Below are positions 61,252 to 64,000 of a stretch of 64,000 nucleotides of DNA, piece by piece. The position numbers and the translations under genes were made by a program. The notes under the pieces were generated by a model, which searched no databases, was not told the DNA's origin, and was given only the letters and a program-made list of their open reading frames with translations. Each line of letters starts with the position of its first letter. Position 1 is the stretch's first letter. The stretch comes from Spirochaetaceae bacterium (GTDB lineage Bacteria > Spirochaetota > Spirochaetia > Treponematales > Rectinemataceae). The DNA lies in NCBI GenBank assembly GCA_025358255.1, contig JANYKC010000095.1, forward strand, positions 240,013 through 304,012, given 5' to 3'.

Positions 61252-62508
61252 ATGGATACCCTCTGGAAAATCGCCATCCGGAACGTCTTCAGGCATGGCA
61301 GGCGCACGGCCATCACCTGCATAACGATGGCAGTGGGGATCGGCATCTTCATCATGTACGACTCGATGATCGCGGGCATGGACCGCGTGGCCATTGACGC
61401 GATGGTCAAGTACAGCGCCTCCTATGTGAAGGTGCGGACGCCCGCCTACATCGCGGACGAGCGGGGCGTGCCGCTCGACCACGGCATCCCCGACCCCTCA
61501 GGCGCGATGGCCGCCATCAGGAAGGCCGTCCCATCGATCAAGGGCGCCGCGCCCCGCACGATGTTCTTCGGCCAGGCCTCGAACTACAGGGACGCCGAGC
61601 CCGTGCTCTGCGCCGCCGTGGACCCCGGCCTCGACCCTGGTGTCTTCGCCCTTTCCTCGAGCGTGAAGCAGGGGAGCTGGCTTGCCGCAGGCTCGACATC
61701 GAGACAGGTCGTCATCTCCGCGGTGCTCGCGAAGGACCTCGGCCTCAAGCTCGGCGACGCCGTCCTCCTCTCGGCCCGCACGGTGTACGACAATGACAAT
61801 GCCGACGAATTCACCATAGTCGGCCTCCTGGACGGGGGCGTCACGCTGCAGGCGGGCCTCTACATGGGCTACGGCGACGCCAAGGCCTTCCTCGGCGACA
61901 GCCTCCCGGTCACCGAGATCGACACCTCTGCGCCCCGCGAGGTCAACCTCGAGGCGGAGCTCGCGGCCTCGTCCAAGGCGGCCGCCGCCATGGTATCCGC
62001 CCTTCCGGGCCTCTCGGCCCAGCCCGTGGGCGACTTCGCGAGGGACTACCTAGCCCTCCGGAACTCGAAGTCCAAGGCCTCCTACATGATCATCCTGGTC
62101 ATCCTCCTCATCGCCGCCGTCGGCATCGTCAACACCATCCTGCTGAGCGTGTATTCGAGGGTGAGGGAGATAGGCGTCCTCCGCGCCTATGGCATGACTG
62201 CCAAGGACGTCAAGAGGCTCTTCGTCCGCGAGGGCCTCGTGACGGGGCTCATCGGCAGCGTGGCCGGCCTCGTCCTGGGGGCGGGCCTTGTGGCGTGGCT
62301 GGACTCGCTGGGTATCAGCCTGGCCGAGGTAGCGGGCAACATGGACCTCGGGGGGCTCCCGGTCAACGAGGTCATCCGCCTCGAGTGGAGGCCCCAGACC
62401 TTCGTGGTCGGCCTGGTCTTCGGCATCGTGGCTGCCTGGCTTGCGGCGAGAAGCCCCGCCAAGCGGGCGGCGCGGCTCGAGCCGACGGACGCCCTGCGGT
62501 TCGTGTAA
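61252..62508 (+). CDS. MacB/FtsX-family ABC permease 1
   Basis: A 418-aa inner-membrane protein with one N-terminal helix after IAIRNVFRHGRRTAITC, a periplasmic MacB-like core domain (about 45-265), and three C-terminal helices with MIILVILLIAAVGIVNTILL, then SVYSRVREIGVLRAYGMTAK and the C-terminal EPTDALRFV. Type VII (mechanotransmission) ABC family, which includes LolCE and MacB. Two bases separate its start from the ATPase stop. Confidence 0.92.
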   Translation: MDTLWKIAIRNVFRHGRRTAITCITMAVGIGIFIMYDSMIAGMDRVAIDAMVKYSASYVKVRTPAYIADERGVPLDHGIPDPSGAMAAIRKAVPSIKGAAPRTMFFGQASNYRDAEPVLCAAVDPGLDPGVFALSSSVKQGSWLAAGSTSRQVVISAVLAKDLGLKLGDAVLLSARTVYDNDNADEFTIVGLLDGGVTLQAGLYMGYGDAKAFLGDSLPVTEIDTSAPREVNLEAELAASSKAAAAMVSALPGLSAQPVGDFARDYLALRNSKSKASYMIILVILLIAAVGIVNTILLSVYSRVREIGVLRAYGMTAKDVKRLFVREGLVTGLIGSVAGLVLGAGLVAWLDSLGISLAEVAGNMDLGGLPVNEVIRLEWRPQTFVVGLVFGIVAAWLAARSPAKRAARLEPTDALRFV

Positions 62509-62518
62509 GGAGCGGCAC

Positions 62519-63760
62519 ATGAAACTGACGACAATGGCGCTCCGCAACCTCGGGCGCAACAGGCGGCGGACCTTGATGACCGCGCTTTCCATGGCCATAG
62601 CCATGACCCTCGTGATGTTCATGAACGGCCTCATAAACGGCATGATGGACAACCTCATCTTCAACGCCTCCAAGGACGACTTCGGCCACATCAACATCAC
62701 CACGACGGGCTTCCGGGAGCGCTCGAAATTCCTGCCCGTCGAGGAGTACGTGCGGGACTCGGGGAAGGTGGCGGCGGCTATCCAGTCGATGCCCGGCCTC
62801 GAGGGCAAGGTCGACGTGGTCGCACAGCGGGTGCGCTTCGGGACCCTCCTGGCCAACGGCTCGAACACCAAGCCTGCGCTCTGCATCGCGGGGGATCCCG
62901 GGACCGAGCGGAAGCTCCTCATGCTGGATAGGAGCGTGAAGGAAGGCAGCTACCTCACGAAGCCCGGGGAGGCCATCATCGGGACGGGCATCGCCAAGGA
63001 CCTCGGCCTCAAGGTCGGCGACACGCTGAAGGTGGTGAGCCAGAAGGCCGACTTTGGCCTTGGCATGAAGAAATTCCGCGTGGCAGGCATCTTTTTCACG
63101 AATGTCAACTCGCTGGACGGCAATGTCTTCCAGATCGGCCTGGCCGACGCACAGGACCTCCTTGGAATGGAGGGCGGCGCCTCCCAGGTCATCATGATGC
63201 TTGGCGACTATACCAAGGCGGCGCGGGATGCCCCCCTCGTGGCCGCTGGCCTCGAGGGACTCGGCTACAAGGGGCTTTCCGTGAGGTCCTGGGAAAATGA
63301 AGGAGGGGCCGTCGCCTGGCTCAACCAGTTCAGGCCGGTGTACAACATGATCTACGTGGTCGTGGCCTTCCTTGGTGCCTTCGTCATCGCCAACGTCATG
63401 CTCATGGTCGTCCTCGAGCGCAAGCGCGAGATCGGCATCCTCAAGGCCATGGGCATGCCGCCGCGCGAGATCCTGGGCCTCTTCCTCATGGAGGGAACGA
63501 TGCTCGGAGCCATCGGCTCGGCGGCGGGGGTGGTCCTCGGCCTCCTGCTGAACGTCCTCGTCCGCGCCGTGGGCATCGACTACACCGCGGCCATGGCCAG
63601 CTTCGCCTGGCCCATCGACCCCGTGATCCGCACGGCGGTCAACCCCCTCGCGGGGCTGGTCCTCTTTTTCGTGGGCACGGCCGTGGCCATGGTCATCGCG
63701 TGGCTGCCCTCCAGGAAGGCCGCGAAGATGGATCCTGTCGAAGCGATCAGGTCAGTGTAA
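62519..63760 (+). CDS. MacB/FtsX-family ABC permease 2
   Basis: A 413-aa paralogue of the preceding permease: ALRNLGRNRRRTLMTALSMA at the N-terminus, a periplasmic domain, then MIYVVVAFLGAFVIANVMLM, VVLERKREIGILKAMGMPPR, and C-terminal MDPVEAIRSV. ATG after AAGGAGCGG. Two permeases plus one ATPase and a LolA-like protein recall lipoprotein sorting (LolCDE) or a related lipid exporter; the exact cargo is unknown. Confidence 0.92.
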   Translation: MKLTTMALRNLGRNRRRTLMTALSMAIAMTLVMFMNGLINGMMDNLIFNASKDDFGHINITTTGFRERSKFLPVEEYVRDSGKVAAAIQSMPGLEGKVDVVAQRVRFGTLLANGSNTKPALCIAGDPGTERKLLMLDRSVKEGSYLTKPGEAIIGTGIAKDLGLKVGDTLKVVSQKADFGLGMKKFRVAGIFFTNVNSLDGNVFQIGLADAQDLLGMEGGASQVIMMLGDYTKAARDAPLVAAGLEGLGYKGLSVRSWENEGGAVAWLNQFRPVYNMIYVVVAFLGAFVIANVMLMVVLERKREIGILKAMGMPPREILGLFLMEGTMLGAIGSAAGVVLGLLLNVLVRAVGIDYTAAMASFAWPIDPVIRTAVNPLAGLVLFFVGTAVAMVIAWLPSRKAAKMDPVEAIRSV

Positions 63761-63773
63761 GGAAGGCAAGGAC

Positions 63774-64000
63774 ATGAAACGAATGCTGAAGTTTTCAATT
63801 CTCATGGCGATGGCGGCTGCCACGCTCCTCGGCGCCACCGCCCAGGCGGCGCCGGCCGCCGCCGACATCCTCGCACGACTTGACGCCAACGAGTCCTTCA
63901 AGGCAATCCGCTACGTGGGCCGCATGGAGATCAGCCTCGGCGGCCAGGTGCGGGTCAAGACGATGGACGCGGTGGCCGTCGCCAGCTCCGCTGGCGACGG
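63774..64000 (+). CDS. LolA-like outer-membrane lipoprotein-sorting protein (partial)
   Basis: The first 75 codons are visible: a signal peptide (MLKFSILMAMAAATLLGATA, cut after AQA) and ADILARLDANESFKAIRYVG followed by RMEISLGGQVRVKTMDAVAV, the start of a LolA-like/DUF4292-type beta-sheet protein. The gene runs past the window end. ATG after GGAAGGCAAGG, 13 bp after the permease stop; presumed periplasmic partner of the ABC system. Confidence 0.7.
   Translation, partial: MKRMLKFSILMAMAAATLLGATAQAAPAAADILARLDANESFKAIRYVGRMEISLGGQVRVKTMDAVAVASSAGD

Overview
The window is a GC-rich (roughly 63-65 percent by eye) chromosomal segment from a diderm bacterium. A spirochaete is the best guess. The support is a ribosomal block rpsP-khpA-rimM-trmD-rplS followed by a FliK-like gene and a stand-alone FlhB-tail gene, a lipoprotein built from fibronectin III and Listeria-Bacteroides repeats, a LolA-like gene after two MacB-type permeases, and many ATGA gene overlaps. 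This assignment is inference from gene order and families; no database was searched.

Layout. 0-6.1 kb: a partial gene, malic enzyme, a Rel/SpoT enzyme with a damaged hydrolase motif, prmC, prfA and an overlooked small CxxC gene. 6.2-9.4 kb: a histidine kinase, response regulator and metallo-beta-lactamase operon. 9.5-19 kb: serS, a dus gene, and a run of eroded genes (a frameshifted pair at 11.9-12.7 kb, a frameshifted secreted protein at 16.7-17.3 kb, a sensor kinase with an internal deletion at 17.5-18.4 kb) among an MFS pump, a lipase-like protein and membrane proteins. 19-31.5 kb: GH3 glycosidase, ThiF/TcdA, Hsp70-like protein, CD3324-like protein, a candidate orphan RNA, a DUF2231/cytochrome c protein, a TauE exporter, a paralogous pair of membrane proteins of which one carries a LuxR helix-turn-helix, and a lipoprotein esterase. 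30.3-38.5 kb: aromatic amino acid genes (aroF, aroB, aroC, pheA, tyrA on +; aroA, shikimate kinase and an aminotransferase on -). 38.5-44.6 kb: repeat protein, small helical gene, YraN, HD-GYP, FlhB-tail, FliK-like gene and the ribosomal block, all on -.

45.7-53.2 kb is the most unusual stretch. A 1830-residue repeat lipoprotein is preceded by a duplicate of its own promoter and first 55 codons. It is bracketed by two antisense remnants of a COG1373/DUF4143 ATPase gene and followed by a 110-bp MITE-like inverted-repeat element. Next comes a MazEF-type toxin-antitoxin module, itself bracketed by a remnant and an intact copy of an HsmA-family gene. This looks like a recombination or insertion hotspot.

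53.2-64 kb: a TetR regulator with a perfect palindromic operator and two small membrane proteins; a long-chain acyl-CoA synthetase with its own operator-like repeat; a PadR plus two DUF4097 adhesin-like proteins; and divergently a membrane protein, winged-helix regulator, ABC ATPase, two FtsX/MacB permeases and a LolA-like protein cut by the window end. Several promoters here are readable at the base level, with palindromes placed over the -10 region.
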